Of a stretch of DNA of 64,000 nucleotides, positions 26,660 to 35,880 are shown one piece after another. A program made the position numbers and the translations under genes. Position 1 is the stretch's first letter, and each line of letters opens with the position of its first letter. The notes under the pieces were generated by a model. The model was given only the letters and a program-made list of their open reading frames with translations, was not told where the DNA came from and did not search any database. This stretch comes from Thermoguttaceae bacterium. Lineage in GTDB: Bacteria; Planctomycetota; Planctomycetia; Pirellulales; Thermoguttaceae. The stretch covers positions 62,001-126,000 of the forward strand of contig JAFSMO010000055.1 in NCBI GenBank assembly GCA_017447865.1, in the 5' to 3' direction.

Positions 26660-28387
26660 TCACGGTTCGTCTTTAAGGATCACTTTGTACGCGGCGGTGA
26701 TGCACTGCCCCGGCTCGAGAAGGATCGGGTCTTCGTGAACGCGCATCGTGCCGCCCATGTAGGCGAACGCTTTCCAGCCGTCCCCCATGGAGTAGCCGGT
26801 CATGGGGCGCGTATTGCCCTCTTTCTCCTCGATGGTCACCGAAACGTTTTTGCCGCCGATGGTCCCGGTGGCGTTGATCCACTTGCAGTCCTTCAGCCGC
26901 TCGTCGCCGCGGACGATCGCCCCGTCATGCGCGCCGGTGCTGTTGGTGAACCGGACGCTCTCGTTCATGTCCCGGGCGAAACGCATTCCCAGGCCGAAGT
27001 AGTACCGGCCCCAGATCTTGACCGCTTTGTCTCCGGCGGGCGTGAGGACCGATTTCCAGTGCAGGACGTTGGTGCCGTCCACGCTTTCGACCGAGATCTC
27101 GCGCTTCTCTTTGGCCAGAACGACCCCTTCGGAAGAAACCCAGTTCAGCTCCGCCTTGATGGAGGACTCGTCGGACTCGAGTTTGGTGAGGACTTCCTGG
27201 CCGCACTTGGCGCTGTACTCGCCCCAAAACTCGACGTCGTCGATCCCCAGCGAGTACATCAGGCCGTGGTGGTGAAGGTGGTCGGCGGGCGAGTCGGCCA
27301 AAACCTGAACGCCGTTGGGCGTGTAAAGCTCCTCGACGTACGGCTTGTGCTTCCCGGCGGGCTGGAACTGCGCCACGACCTTGCCGTTCGCCTTGAGCGG
27401 GATCCGGGTCTTGAGCTGGCCGTCCACCAGCTCGGCGGTCTGGCCGTCGGCGGAGAGACGGTACAGGCCGTCGATCGTGCGGGCGTAGATCGTGTACGAA
27501 CCGTCCGCGTTGGGTGCGGTCACCACGGCGACGAACCCGGTCATGCCGCCGGCGAGCATCGTCCATGCTTTTTCCGCCCGGTCGTACTGGCAGATGGCGC
27601 CGGAATCATCGACCACGATCAGAACGTCTTTTTCCGGGGTCTTGCCGACCGTCATGCACCGGACGGCTTTCCCCAGCGTGTCCGTCTTGTTCCCGATCAG
27701 AATGTAAGTTTCGTCCTCCGCGGCGGCGATGATCTCGTCCTCTTTGGTCGTCGTGGCGATGTTTCCGCAAAGGGTCGTTTTGACGCCGCGGCCCATGAGC
27801 TTCTGCGAGTAAACGCTCCAGGCCGGGTTGAACGAGTAAACGTCGCCGTTGGTCACGACGACGAACTGCGGCGGCATTTTGGCCTTGATCTTCCCGCACG
27901 AGACCTGGTCAAAGTCGCCGGGGATCGGGGGCCAGCCCTTTTTGTCGAAGTCTTTGTTCCACATGTAGGAACTTCCCGAGTAGGTCGAAACGATGACCGA
28001 CCCCTTGGGTTCGTTGGCCGTGCCTGCGGGTGCGGTGCAGAAGCCCTTGATGTTGTTCCCGTTCGCGTCGGCCAGAATGACCGCTTTGCCGGTCTCGATC
28101 GACTTTTGGACGTCGATTACGTAGAGCGATTTCCTGTTCTGGCTGATGACCGCCAGCGTGTCGCGGCCGTCTCCGTCCAGGTCCAGAACGCCGATTTTGT
28201 CCGCTTTTTCGTAGAAGCCCAGCAGACGGACGCTCTTTTGACCGTCGAAAACGCGGACTTCGCCGGTCGAGTCGATCCAGGCGACGCCGAAGGAACCCCC
28301 GGCCATATTATAGCAGCAATTCTCCACCGCCGCCGCGGGTGCGGTCAGCGCGAAAGCGAGTAAAAGCGCGAAAAGAATCTTTTTCAT
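26660..28387 (-). CDS. Secreted propeller-plus-DUF6807 (PmoA-like) protein
   Basis: A 575-residue protein with signal peptide MKKILFALLLAFALTAPAAA. The N-terminal ~300 residues look like FG-GAP/VCBS-type propeller blades (IGVLDLDGDGRDTLAV). The C-terminal ~240 residues match the DUF6807 family, once called methane oxygenase PmoA: KPYVEELYTPNGVQVLADSP, HLHHHGLMYSLG, EFWGEYS. Despite the old name this is not particulate methane monooxygenase; the fold resembles carbohydrate-related proteins and the family is common beside glycan genes. His-rich HLHHH could bind metal. It lies upstream of no obvious partner; the Gfo/Idh/MocA gene precedes it by 26 nt on the same strand, suggesting an operon. Confidence 0.82.
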   Translation of the reverse strand: MKKILFALLLAFALTAPAAAVENCCYNMAGGSFGVAWIDSTGEVRVFDGQKSVRLLGFYEKADKIGVLDLDGDGRDTLAVISQNRKSLYVIDVQKSIETGKAVILADANGNNIKGFCTAPAGTANEPKGSVIVSTYSGSSYMWNKDFDKKGWPPIPGDFDQVSCGKIKAKMPPQFVVVTNGDVYSFNPAWSVYSQKLMGRGVKTTLCGNIATTTKEDEIIAAAEDETYILIGNKTDTLGKAVRCMTVGKTPEKDVLIVVDDSGAICQYDRAEKAWTMLAGGMTGFVAVVTAPNADGSYTIYARTIDGLYRLSADGQTAELVDGQLKTRIPLKANGKVVAQFQPAGKHKPYVEELYTPNGVQVLADSPADHLHHHGLMYSLGIDDVEFWGEYSAKCGQEVLTKLESDESSIKAELNWVSSEGVVLAKEKREISVESVDGTNVLHWKSVLTPAGDKAVKIWGRYYFGLGMRFARDMNESVRFTNSTGAHDGAIVRGDERLKDCKWINATGTIGGKNVSVTIEEKEGNTRPMTGYSMGDGWKAFAYMGGTMRVHEDPILLEPGQCITAAYKVILKDEP

Positions 28388-28413
28388 TTTATTCTCCTTA
28401 AATCGTGGTGAGT

Positions 28414-29646
28414 TCAGTTCAGGCTCATGGTTTGCGTTTCCGGGTCGAAGAGCACGACTTTGTTCTCGCGGTGGGAAATGACGCCCATGCTCAGCGGCGC
28501 CTGCACACGGACGGCCGTCTCAATGTCGCTGAAGGGCTTTTCGCGCGTCTTGACGCAATCGAGCAGGTTCCGCCAAAGCTTGCTCGTGTCGCCCATGCCG
28601 TTCCACGGAATATTGATCTCTTCCTTGCCGGGGGCGAACGGAACGATGCGGATGCCGGACTTGCCTTTGCCGAGTTCCTCCCAGATGATGATCCCGTTCG
28701 TTCCGCGGATCATCGTGTTGGACGGGACGTGGTTCGAGAGTGAGTTGCACATGACGACCGACGGGCCGTCTTCGTAGTCGGCGATGATGTTGCACTGGTC
28801 GGGAACTTCGCGATTATACTGGAACGTTCCGCCGCCGCCGAAAACGCGCGTCGGGAAATCCAGGTTCAGGACACAGAAAACGGGTGTAAACATGTGCACC
28901 AGCAGGTCCGTGGCCGGGCCGCCGGCGTAGTCCCACCACAAACGCCACTGGAAGAAACGCGAGACGGAAAACGGAACCTTCGGCGCGTCGCCAAGAAAAC
29001 GCTCCCAGTTCAGGTCCGGACCGGGTTTGGCGTTGGCGTCCGGAATGGTCATGCGCTCGCCCCAGTCTCCGCGGCGGAAGTAGCTCAGCTGCACGTGGAC
29101 GGGCTTCCCGATGATCCCCTCCTGGATCATCTGCGCGATTTTCGGGAAATTCTCGTCGGCCATGTACTGCGTCCCGACCTGAACCAGACGCTTGTTCTTT
29201 TCGGCGGCCTGCTCGACTTTCTTTGCCATGTCGAACTGCGACCAGTGCGTCAGCGGCTTTTCGCAGTAAACGTCCTTCCCGGCGTTCAGAGCGTCGATCG
29301 CCAGAGGCGCGTGCAGACGGTCCGGCGCGGCGATGCAAACCACGTCCACGTTCGGGTCAGCCAGCAGATTTTCGTGCTCGTCGTACATTTTGCAGCCGCC
29401 GAGATTCTCCGAGGCCTTCACCAGGCGCGGGCGGTAAACGTCGCAGACGGCGACCGGCTCGGCGATTCCTTCCTTCTGGAAGTTTTTGATGATGCCCTGG
29501 TGTGCGCCGCTTCGTCCGCCGACGCCGATAAAACCGACGCCGATGCGTTCGTTGGCGCCTTGAGCGGAGGCGGGAATAATATCGAGGGCGGGAATGGCTG
29601 CCGCAGCGACCGCGGCCGTTTTCAAAAAGTCACGTCTTGTGGTCAT
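28414..29646 (-). CDS. Gfo/Idh/MocA family oxidoreductase, Tat-exported
   Basis: A 410-residue protein. Start 29646 has CAGGAG 6-7 nt upstream, and MTTRRDFLKTAAVAAAAIPA is a Tat signal. The Rossmann domain has VGFIGVGGRSGAHQG, the canonical catalytic motif appears as CEKPLTHW, and FFQWRLWWDYAGGPATD is typical of planctomycete members. So, unlike the copy at 11353, this one keeps EKP and is probably an active NAD(P)-dependent sugar dehydrogenase or isomerase of the periplasm. A frame extension upstream reads through an inverted repeat and is not used. Confidence 0.92.
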   Translation of the reverse strand: MTTRRDFLKTAAVAAAAIPALDIIPASAQGANERIGVGFIGVGGRSGAHQGIIKNFQKEGIAEPVAVCDVYRPRLVKASENLGGCKMYDEHENLLADPNVDVVCIAAPDRLHAPLAIDALNAGKDVYCEKPLTHWSQFDMAKKVEQAAEKNKRLVQVGTQYMADENFPKIAQMIQEGIIGKPVHVQLSYFRRGDWGERMTIPDANAKPGPDLNWERFLGDAPKVPFSVSRFFQWRLWWDYAGGPATDLLVHMFTPVFCVLNLDFPTRVFGGGGTFQYNREVPDQCNIIADYEDGPSVVMCNSLSNHVPSNTMIRGTNGIIIWEELGKGKSGIRIVPFAPGKEEINIPWNGMGDTSKLWRNLLDCVKTREKPFSDIETAVRVQAPLSMGVISHRENKVVLFDPETQTMSLN

Positions 29647-29681
29647 AAAATTCTCCTGAATCATGGTGAAAGAAGTAATAA

Positions 29682-29807
29682 AGTGTGGAGTGTGGAGAGT
29701 GGAGTGTGGAGTTGGAAAAGCCTTCGGCTTTTTACCGGTTGCGCTCTTTCTAGAACTTACATTACGCGAAGCGTCAACTCCACACTCCACCCTCCAAACT
29801 CCACACT
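29682..29807. repeat. Inverted repeat of GTGTGGAGT units enclosing a terminator
   Basis: The left arm (29682-29714) repeats AGTGTGGAG/TGTGGAGAG; the right arm (29775-29807) is its reverse complement with two mismatches. Inside, AAAAGCC, TTC, GGCTTTTT (about 29716-29732) forms a terminator. The right arm ends in the stop codon of the dehydrogenase gene (TGA, 29807-29809 on the minus strand). Confidence 0.88.
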
Positions 29808-30772
29808 CAAGAAACTACGTTGATCGGTTTGCCTGCGACGAACGCGGCAACGTTCCGGATCACCACGTCGAGGCAGCGCTTTCTTGCGGCCAGGGTCGCC
29901 CAGGCGATGTGGCCCGTAAAGAAGCAGTTCTTTGCCGTCAGAAGCGGGTTTTCTGCCGCCGGGGGTTCCGTCGAGAGGACGTCCAGCCCCGCGCCCGCGA
30001 TCCGGCCGGCATTCAGCGCGTCGGCCAGCGCCGCCTCGTCGATCAGCACGCCGCGGGCCGTATTGATCAGGAACGCGGTCGGCTTCATCAGCGCCAGCCG
30101 GTCGGCATTCACCAGCCCGATCGTCTCGGGCGTTGCCGGGCAGTGCAGGCTCAGAACGTCCGCCTGCCGGAAAACCTCCTCCATGGGCAAAATCTCTACG
30201 TCCATCATCTCGTTCGGGCACCGAAGCGTCTGCCTGCGGCACGCCACGACCCGCATTTCCAGGGCCAGGGCGATCTGGGCGACTTTCCGCGCGATGTTCC
30301 CGAAGCCGATCAGGCCCATCGTTTTGCCGGCCAGCTCGACGAGCGGGTGGGACCAGTACGTAAAATCGGGGTTCCTCGTCCACGCCCCGCCGCGGATCTC
30401 GGCCGTATGCTCGGAAAGGTGGAACGTCAGGTTCAGCAGATGCGCGAACGTGAGCTGGGCGACCGACGGCGTGCTGTAGGCCGGCACGTTCGTGACCGTG
30501 ACCCCATGGCGCCGGGCCGCCTCAATGTCCACGACGTTGTAGCCGGTCGCCTGGACGCCGATGTAGCGGAGATTGGGAAGCTGCGCAAATTCCGCCTCGC
30601 CGAAGACCGCCTTGTTCCCCAGCACGATGTCGGCATCTCGGGCCAGCTCGGGGATCTGCTCGCGTGTGCAGCGGTCATAAACGACCAGCTCGCCGAACTC
30701 CTCGAGCGGCGAGTAGTCCAAATCCCCCGGATTCAGCGCGTAGCCGTCCAGAATTACGATTTTGTGATTCAT
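29807..30772 (-). CDS. D-2-hydroxyacid dehydrogenase
   Basis: A 321-residue NAD-dependent dehydrogenase of the D-isomer-specific family, reducing 2-ketoacids such as hydroxypyruvate. Seen: substrate-side GVQATGYNVVDIEAARRHG, the nucleotide loop GLIGFGNIARKVAQ, INTARGVLIDE (catalytic Arg), DVLSTEPP (Glu) and GHIAWAT (catalytic His). Length is normal. The start at 30772 has GGAG upstream. It resembles glycerate dehydrogenase in form, but the substrate cannot be decided. It is the last gene before the inverted repeat. Confidence 0.9.
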   Translation of the reverse strand: MNHKIVILDGYALNPGDLDYSPLEEFGELVVYDRCTREQIPELARDADIVLGNKAVFGEAEFAQLPNLRYIGVQATGYNVVDIEAARRHGVTVTNVPAYSTPSVAQLTFAHLLNLTFHLSEHTAEIRGGAWTRNPDFTYWSHPLVELAGKTMGLIGFGNIARKVAQIALALEMRVVACRRQTLRCPNEMMDVEILPMEEVFRQADVLSLHCPATPETIGLVNADRLALMKPTAFLINTARGVLIDEAALADALNAGRIAGAGLDVLSTEPPAAENPLLTAKNCFFTGHIAWATLAARKRCLDVVIRNVAAFVAGKPINVVS

Positions 30773-30821
30773 GAAAACTCCAGTCAAAAGTTAAAAAAGG
30801 CCAAAAGTCAAACGCCGGGCA

Positions 30822-32963
30822 TCAGCCAAAAAGACTCTTCCAGAATGACTGTGTTTTTTTGGGGATTTCTGGATTGTTCCCAGAGCCTTTCACGACGCCT
30901 GCGGACTCGGAAATAAGCCAGTCGTGCAACATTCCTTCCCAATAATTCCGGAACAGAGTATTGTTATTAAACGTTCCCATTCCTTTCTCGATAATATACA
31001 CACCGACGTCTTTCCCGTCATGGATTTTACATCCGGTAACGGTCGGATTTCCAAAACTTTTCACTTGGATTCCCGAGTTTACATTTCCGTAAATATCGCA
31101 GTCCTGGAACACACCGCGGCCTTCCTGACTGACAAACACTCCAGAGCTTTTTCCGTCGAAGATCCTGCACCCGGTAACGGTCGGATTCCCTAACGCCATG
31201 ACAGCCACTCCCACATCTGTGTTTGCGTAAATCTCACAGTCCTGGATTTCACCCAAGCCTCCTTTGGAGGCCACGCCGATACTTTTCCCGTCGTGGATCC
31301 TGCACCCGATGATGGTCGGATTCCCCCCCTCAACGATCCCAATTCCCACTTGTGAGTTTGCGTAAATATCACAGCCGCGGAACAGGCCAAAGCCGCCTGA
31401 GACGGCGACTCCATTCGAGCCCCCGTCATGGATCTTGCATTTGATGACGGTCGGATTCGCCGACTCGGTTACGCCGATTCCCGCCGCGTCATTTCCATAA
31501 ATGTCGCAGCCTCGGAACTCGCCTCTGGCCTCCTCGCCGATGTACACGCCGCTGCCTCCGCAGTCCTTAATGAGACACTGCTCCACCACCGGACTGGTTT
31601 CTTTTCCTTTGATGACCATTCCACTCGTCTTGCGAGAGGTGATAATACAGCGAAAAAACTGTGGTGTGCCGCCGGTAACGCAAAAAGCATTACCCTCGTC
31701 CCCGCCGCTGATGGCGGTCAGGTTTTGGAAAGAAGGGCTTCCACCGGTGATTTTGAAAGCGTCGAAATCCGGGCAGTCAATGACCACGCTCTCCGGGTCC
31801 CCCGTTTCCCCCCGGAAGGTGACTTTCCGGTTAATGACCAGCGTCTTTGAAAGCTCGTATTTTCCCGGTTTGATCGTGATGATTGCGCCGTCCGGGGCTT
31901 TTTCGTACGCTTCCTCCAGCGTCTCGAACGTTCCCGGAACGACGATGTTCTTCGAAACGATCGGCGCTTTCGGCGGCGGCGGAACGATGCGTTTCGAAAC
32001 GACCGGCTCTTTCAGCGGCGGAGGAACGATGCGCTTCGAAACGCCCGGTTCTTTCAGCGCGTTAATAAACTCCACGCAAGAATTAAAGCGTTCTTCCGGT
32101 TTTTTGGCCAGGGCACGCAAAACCGCCGCGTTGACGCTTTCGGGGACGTTTGCAAGCGGCGGAACGGGGGAATAGACGATTTGCCCCCAGAGTGCAACCG
32201 GGTCGTCCGCGTCAAACGGAAGGCGGCCCGAAAGAAAGAGGTACGCCAGAACGCCAAGCGCGTACTGGTCCGTGCGGCCGTCCTGCTCCTGATTCGGAAG
32301 GCACTGCTCCGGAGCCATATAAGAGGGCGTGCCGCTGCGGCCGCGGGCGCCTGCCGTCTGCGTGACCGTGCGATGAATCTGGGCCGAAACACCGAAATCA
32401 CTGAGCCACGGGATCTTGCGCCCGCCGCGTAACGCCAGAAGAATATTTTGCGGCTTCACGTCCCGATGAACCACCCCATTCGCGTGAGCGTGGTCCAACG
32501 CCATCGCCACCGGACGAAGAGCGTCCACGACCCGAGAAACGGGTAAGCCATTTGCGTGGCTGGGCTGACGGACGAACCAGTCCCAGAGCGTTCCGCCGTC
32601 GGCGTACGCCAGAACGAAAAAGTAGCCGCAGGCCGGGTCGGATTTCAGCGCGTAGATCGGGCAGATGTACTGGTGCGTAAGCGGCTGGACGAGCTGGAAC
32701 GTCCTGATGACCTTTTCCATTTCGTCCTTTTCTTTCTGGATCAGGGCCGGCAGGACCTTGCAGACGACTTTCCGGAGCTCGTTTCCCCCTTCAAATTCCG
32801 TGGCGAGCCACGCCTGGCCGTAGGTTCCGGAACCAAGGAGTTTTTCGAGGCGGTAGTTCCGATTTTCACCCAAAAGCATCCCGGGCGCCAGGTTTTCGGG
32901 CGTCATCGGGGAAAAATCATCATCGTCGATCGTTTTTTGATTGTCGAGCGTTTCGTCCATCAT
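30822..32963 (-). CDS. Ser/Thr protein kinase fused to right-handed beta-helix
   Basis: A 713-residue protein without signal peptide or membrane helix. The kinase domain (~35-305) is complete: GSGTYG (44-49), Lys in VCKV (K69), HRDVKPQN (166-173), DFG (189-191), APE (217-219). A proline-rich linker follows with three near-copies of VSKRIVPPP (~313-350). Then comes a NosD-like beta-helix of 46-residue repeats built around GCDIYGN, GIGV, NPTV and CKIHDG. The kinase is of the Hanks type frequent in Planctomycetota. The beta-helix may bind a glycan or partner. Because the chain is soluble, the substrate is probably cytoplasmic. A promoter lies at 33007-33035. Confidence 0.93.
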   Translation of the reverse strand: MMDETLDNQKTIDDDDFSPMTPENLAPGMLLGENRNYRLEKLLGSGTYGQAWLATEFEGGNELRKVVCKVLPALIQKEKDEMEKVIRTFQLVQPLTHQYICPIYALKSDPACGYFFVLAYADGGTLWDWFVRQPSHANGLPVSRVVDALRPVAMALDHAHANGVVHRDVKPQNILLALRGGRKIPWLSDFGVSAQIHRTVTQTAGARGRSGTPSYMAPEQCLPNQEQDGRTDQYALGVLAYLFLSGRLPFDADDPVALWGQIVYSPVPPLANVPESVNAAVLRALAKKPEERFNSCVEFINALKEPGVSKRIVPPPLKEPVVSKRIVPPPPKAPIVSKNIVVPGTFETLEEAYEKAPDGAIITIKPGKYELSKTLVINRKVTFRGETGDPESVVIDCPDFDAFKITGGSPSFQNLTAISGGDEGNAFCVTGGTPQFFRCIITSRKTSGMVIKGKETSPVVEQCLIKDCGGSGVYIGEEARGEFRGCDIYGNDAAGIGVTESANPTVIKCKIHDGGSNGVAVSGGFGLFRGCDIYANSQVGIGIVEGGNPTIIGCRIHDGKSIGVASKGGLGEIQDCEIYANTDVGVAVMALGNPTVTGCRIFDGKSSGVFVSQEGRGVFQDCDIYGNVNSGIQVKSFGNPTVTGCKIHDGKDVGVYIIEKGMGTFNNNTLFRNYWEGMLHDWLISESAGVVKGSGNNPEIPKKTQSFWKSLFG

Positions 32964-33006
32964 TTTAAACCTTTGTTTTTACCAAGAGCCACCGCAATCG
33001 ATTTAT

Positions 33007-33035
33007 ATTATGCCCGTCTTTCTTTCATTTGTCAA
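33007..33035 (-). promoter_or_regulatory. Predicted sigma70 promoter for the beta-helix kinase
   Basis: On the minus strand: TTGACA (33035-33030), 17-base spacer, CATAAT (33012-33007), about 45 nt before the start. Confidence 0.7.
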
Positions 33036-33113
33036 GTATTCAGGAAAAAAAGAACGCGATTTTTCCGGATATTTTTGCAAAATTCCCTGTTCCTTTTTTT
33101 GTGTCAGGCCCAC

Positions 33114-33141
33114 TTGACTTTTTTTCTGGCCGTGGTAAATT
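33114..33141 (+). promoter_or_regulatory. Predicted promoter for the glycoside hydrolase
   Basis: TTGACT (33114-33119), 16-base spacer, TAAATT (33136-33141), ~45 nt before the start codon. Confidence 0.5.
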
Positions 33142-33184
33142 AAAGAAAAACATTCCATCATCCCACCATCTGAAAGGACAAAAA

Positions 33185-35818
33185 ATGAAAAAAATCCTCG
33201 CCTCTTTCGTGTTCTGCGTTTTCGCGGCACTTGCGGGCCTCTGTTTCGCGCAGGGTCTTGCTCCCGACGTTTCCAACGACCCGGCGCTTTTCCCGTTCGT
33301 CATTTCCTACGACGGCCCCCAAAACGCGACCAGCATGGCGCACCTTCTGGACGCTCCGGCCGGAAATGCGGGCTTTGTGCGCGTGGAAAACGGCCACTTT
33401 GTGAACGATAAAGGCCGCGTTCGCCTGCACGCCACCAACCTGACCGGCCCCGCCAACTTCCCGACCCACGAGGAAGCCGACAAACTGGCCGACCGCCTCG
33501 CCCGCTTCGGGATCAACTGCGTACGTCTGCACTACTTCGATTCCGCGTACGGGACCTTCATGTTCGAGAAACTCCCCGGGATCATCGAGGAAAACGAGAA
33601 CACCCAGAAGATCCTGAGCAAATCCCAGCGCGACCGGCAGGACTACATGATCGCCGCCTTCAAAAAGCACGGGATCTACGTCGACATGAACCTCCACGTC
33701 GCCCGGTTCTGGGACGAACGTGACGGCTTCGTACACGGCGGCCCCTGGGCGAACAAAGGGACCGACAATTTCGTGAAACGGATGATCGAGGAACAGAAGA
33801 TCTACGCCCGCGAACTGCTGACCCACGTGAACCCGTACACCGGTCTGGCCTACACCGACGAGCCGGCCATTGCCGTGATCGAAATTAATAACGAAAACTC
33901 GCTCTGGGCCAACTACCGCAACGGAGGAATGGATAATCTGCCGAAAATGTACGCCGACGAGTTCCAGGAACAGTGGAACGACTGGCTCCTGAAGAAGTAC
34001 GGCACCGACGAGAAACTGCGCGAGGCGTGGCAGTACGAGCCGGTCCCGCTCCACGGCGAGCAGATCCCGGAAGGAAAATTCACCGGACCGGTCGATTTCA
34101 CGAAAAAGCCGTGGACGCTCTACACCTGCGGGAAAGGAACGTTCAAGACCGAAGTCGAGGACGGTGTTCTGAAACTGGAAGTGACCGCCAGCGAGGGCGT
34201 GAACCCGAAGATCCACCGCGCAGTCAAGATCAAGAAGGGCGGCATTTATACGTTCTCGTTCAAGATCCGCCGCACGGAAGGAACCGGCCCGGCTGAACTC
34301 GGAACGGCGCTGGCGGACTACGTGGGTGGTTTCCGCACGTTCGGGCTTTTCACCCGTCTGACGGTCGGCAAGGAGTGGAAAACGTTCACGTTCCCGATTT
34401 GCGTCGGTGAGGACTCGGACGGCGCGGAGCTTCAGCTCACCCGCTTCCCGGTCGGGAAATACGAGATCAAAGACTTCTCGTTCCAGTCCGGCGCGGAAGG
34501 GTACGAGCTGGATGGAAGCCTGAAAGAAAAATCGATCAAAATCGTGAAGTCGAAAGATTTCGCGCCGGCGCAGGCCCAGAAGGATTTCGCCCAGTTCATC
34601 AGCGACACGGAATACGCGTACTGGACCGGGATGTGCAATTTCATCCACGACGAGCTGCACGCGAAGCAGCCGGTTTCCGGCACGCAGCTGAACTACTCGC
34701 CGTCCTACGTTCAGGGCGCGCTTGATTACGTGGACCATCACGCGTACTGGCTCCACCCGTCCGTGAAACCGGACTGGGAAATCGGCAACACGCCGATGGT
34801 GAACTCCAGCTCCAACTGCGTGACGAACATGGCGGCGCAGCGCGTCGCGGGCAAGCCGTTCACGGTCAGCGAGTACAACCACCCGTTCCCGAATTACTAC
34901 GGGGCGGAAGGTCAGCCGATGCTCCGTGCGTACGGCGCGTTCCAGGACTGGGACGGCGTGTTCGAGTACACGTACAACCACTGCCCGAACTTCGAGCCGA
35001 TCCGCAACTCGTACTTCTTCAGCATGATTTGCCGGACGGACGTTCTGGCGCACATTCCGGCCTGTGCCGCGATGTTCCTGCGCGGGGACGTTCAGACCGC
35101 CAAAGAGTGCGTGACCGCCAGTTTCACCGCTGAAAAGGAACGCGCCCGCATCGAGCAGAGAAACACGAGCCTCGGGATCACGGGCCTGCAGGTGGACTCC
35201 CGTATGCCGCTCATTCACCGGACGCAGGTCGAAGTCAACGCTCCGGAAGACGTGGTTTCCGGCCCGAATGACGATCTGAACGCGCTCAACGGCGTGTACA
35301 CGAGCGACACGGGCGAGCTGGTCTGGAACCTCGAAAAGGTCGGAAAAGGCGTTTTCCTCGTGAAATCGAAGAACACGAAACTCTTCAGCGGCTTCCCGGA
35401 AGGCCGGACGTTTGATCTGGCGGACGGCGTGACGCTCGCCGTCGGGAAAACGATGCTCGGCTGGGCGACCATTTCCATGACCTCGCAGAACGCGAAAGGC
35501 TTCGGAAAAGACGGCGCCTCGCGCATTCTCCTGACCGCCACGGGCTACTGCGGGAACAAAGGCCAGATCGCCGAAAACCGCGCGGAAAACGGCCGGCGGA
35601 TCCACTTCACGACGTGGGGTGAAGGGCCGATCGTCGCGGAAGGAATCCCTGCCGAGCTGACGCTTCCCGCCCCGGCCGCCAGCGTGAAGGTTTTCGCGCT
35701 CGACCCGCACGGCGACCGCAAAGCGGAAGTCCCGGTCAAAGCCGGAAACGCCGGGAACGCCGTGATCCAGATCGGGCCGGAATTCAAAACGGTCTGGTAC
35801 GAGATCGAGATTCAGTAA
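33185..35818 (+). CDS. Secreted glycoside hydrolase, GH5-like clan A barrel
   Basis: An 877-residue protein starting at 33185 (AAAGGA upstream) with a Sec signal peptide ending CFA-Q. The catalytic barrel shows LHATNLTGPANFPTHEEAD, INCVRLHYFDS, the acid/base in EINNENSLW (E237) and the likely nucleophile in TVSEYNHPFP (~E562). Between them lies a beta-sandwich insertion (~345-495) that looks like a carbohydrate-binding or galactose-binding module. The C-terminal part is beta-rich. The family is probably GH5 or a close relative within clan GH-A; the exact substrate is unclear. The frame upstream of 33185 lacks a start with a ribosome site. Confidence 0.85.
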   Translation: MKKILASFVFCVFAALAGLCFAQGLAPDVSNDPALFPFVISYDGPQNATSMAHLLDAPAGNAGFVRVENGHFVNDKGRVRLHATNLTGPANFPTHEEADKLADRLARFGINCVRLHYFDSAYGTFMFEKLPGIIEENENTQKILSKSQRDRQDYMIAAFKKHGIYVDMNLHVARFWDERDGFVHGGPWANKGTDNFVKRMIEEQKIYARELLTHVNPYTGLAYTDEPAIAVIEINNENSLWANYRNGGMDNLPKMYADEFQEQWNDWLLKKYGTDEKLREAWQYEPVPLHGEQIPEGKFTGPVDFTKKPWTLYTCGKGTFKTEVEDGVLKLEVTASEGVNPKIHRAVKIKKGGIYTFSFKIRRTEGTGPAELGTALADYVGGFRTFGLFTRLTVGKEWKTFTFPICVGEDSDGAELQLTRFPVGKYEIKDFSFQSGAEGYELDGSLKEKSIKIVKSKDFAPAQAQKDFAQFISDTEYAYWTGMCNFIHDELHAKQPVSGTQLNYSPSYVQGALDYVDHHAYWLHPSVKPDWEIGNTPMVNSSSNCVTNMAAQRVAGKPFTVSEYNHPFPNYYGAEGQPMLRAYGAFQDWDGVFEYTYNHCPNFEPIRNSYFFSMICRTDVLAHIPACAAMFLRGDVQTAKECVTASFTAEKERARIEQRNTSLGITGLQVDSRMPLIHRTQVEVNAPEDVVSGPNDDLNALNGVYTSDTGELVWNLEKVGKGVFLVKSKNTKLFSGFPEGRTFDLADGVTLAVGKTMLGWATISMTSQNAKGFGKDGASRILLTATGYCGNKGQIAENRAENGRRIHFTTWGEGPIVAEGIPAELTLPAPAASVKVFALDPHGDRKAEVPVKAGNAGNAVIQIGPEFKTVWYEIEIQ

Positions 35819-35859
35819 AAAATTTCGTCTCCCCCCCTTTCCCAAAAGGAAAAATGTGT

Positions 35860-35865
35860 TATAAT
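35860..35865 (+). promoter_or_regulatory. Extended -10 promoter of ffs
   Basis: TGTTATAAT provides an extended -10; the -35 region is weak. The RNA begins about 15 nt later. Confidence 0.6.
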
Positions 35866-35880
35866 ACATAAATCATTAAC

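Noticed and set aside
33158-35869. 903-codon minus-strand frame opposite the glycoside hydrolase
   Set aside because: It is antisense to a gene with a signal peptide, promoter and catalytic residues; the translation is low-complexity Arg/His/Val.
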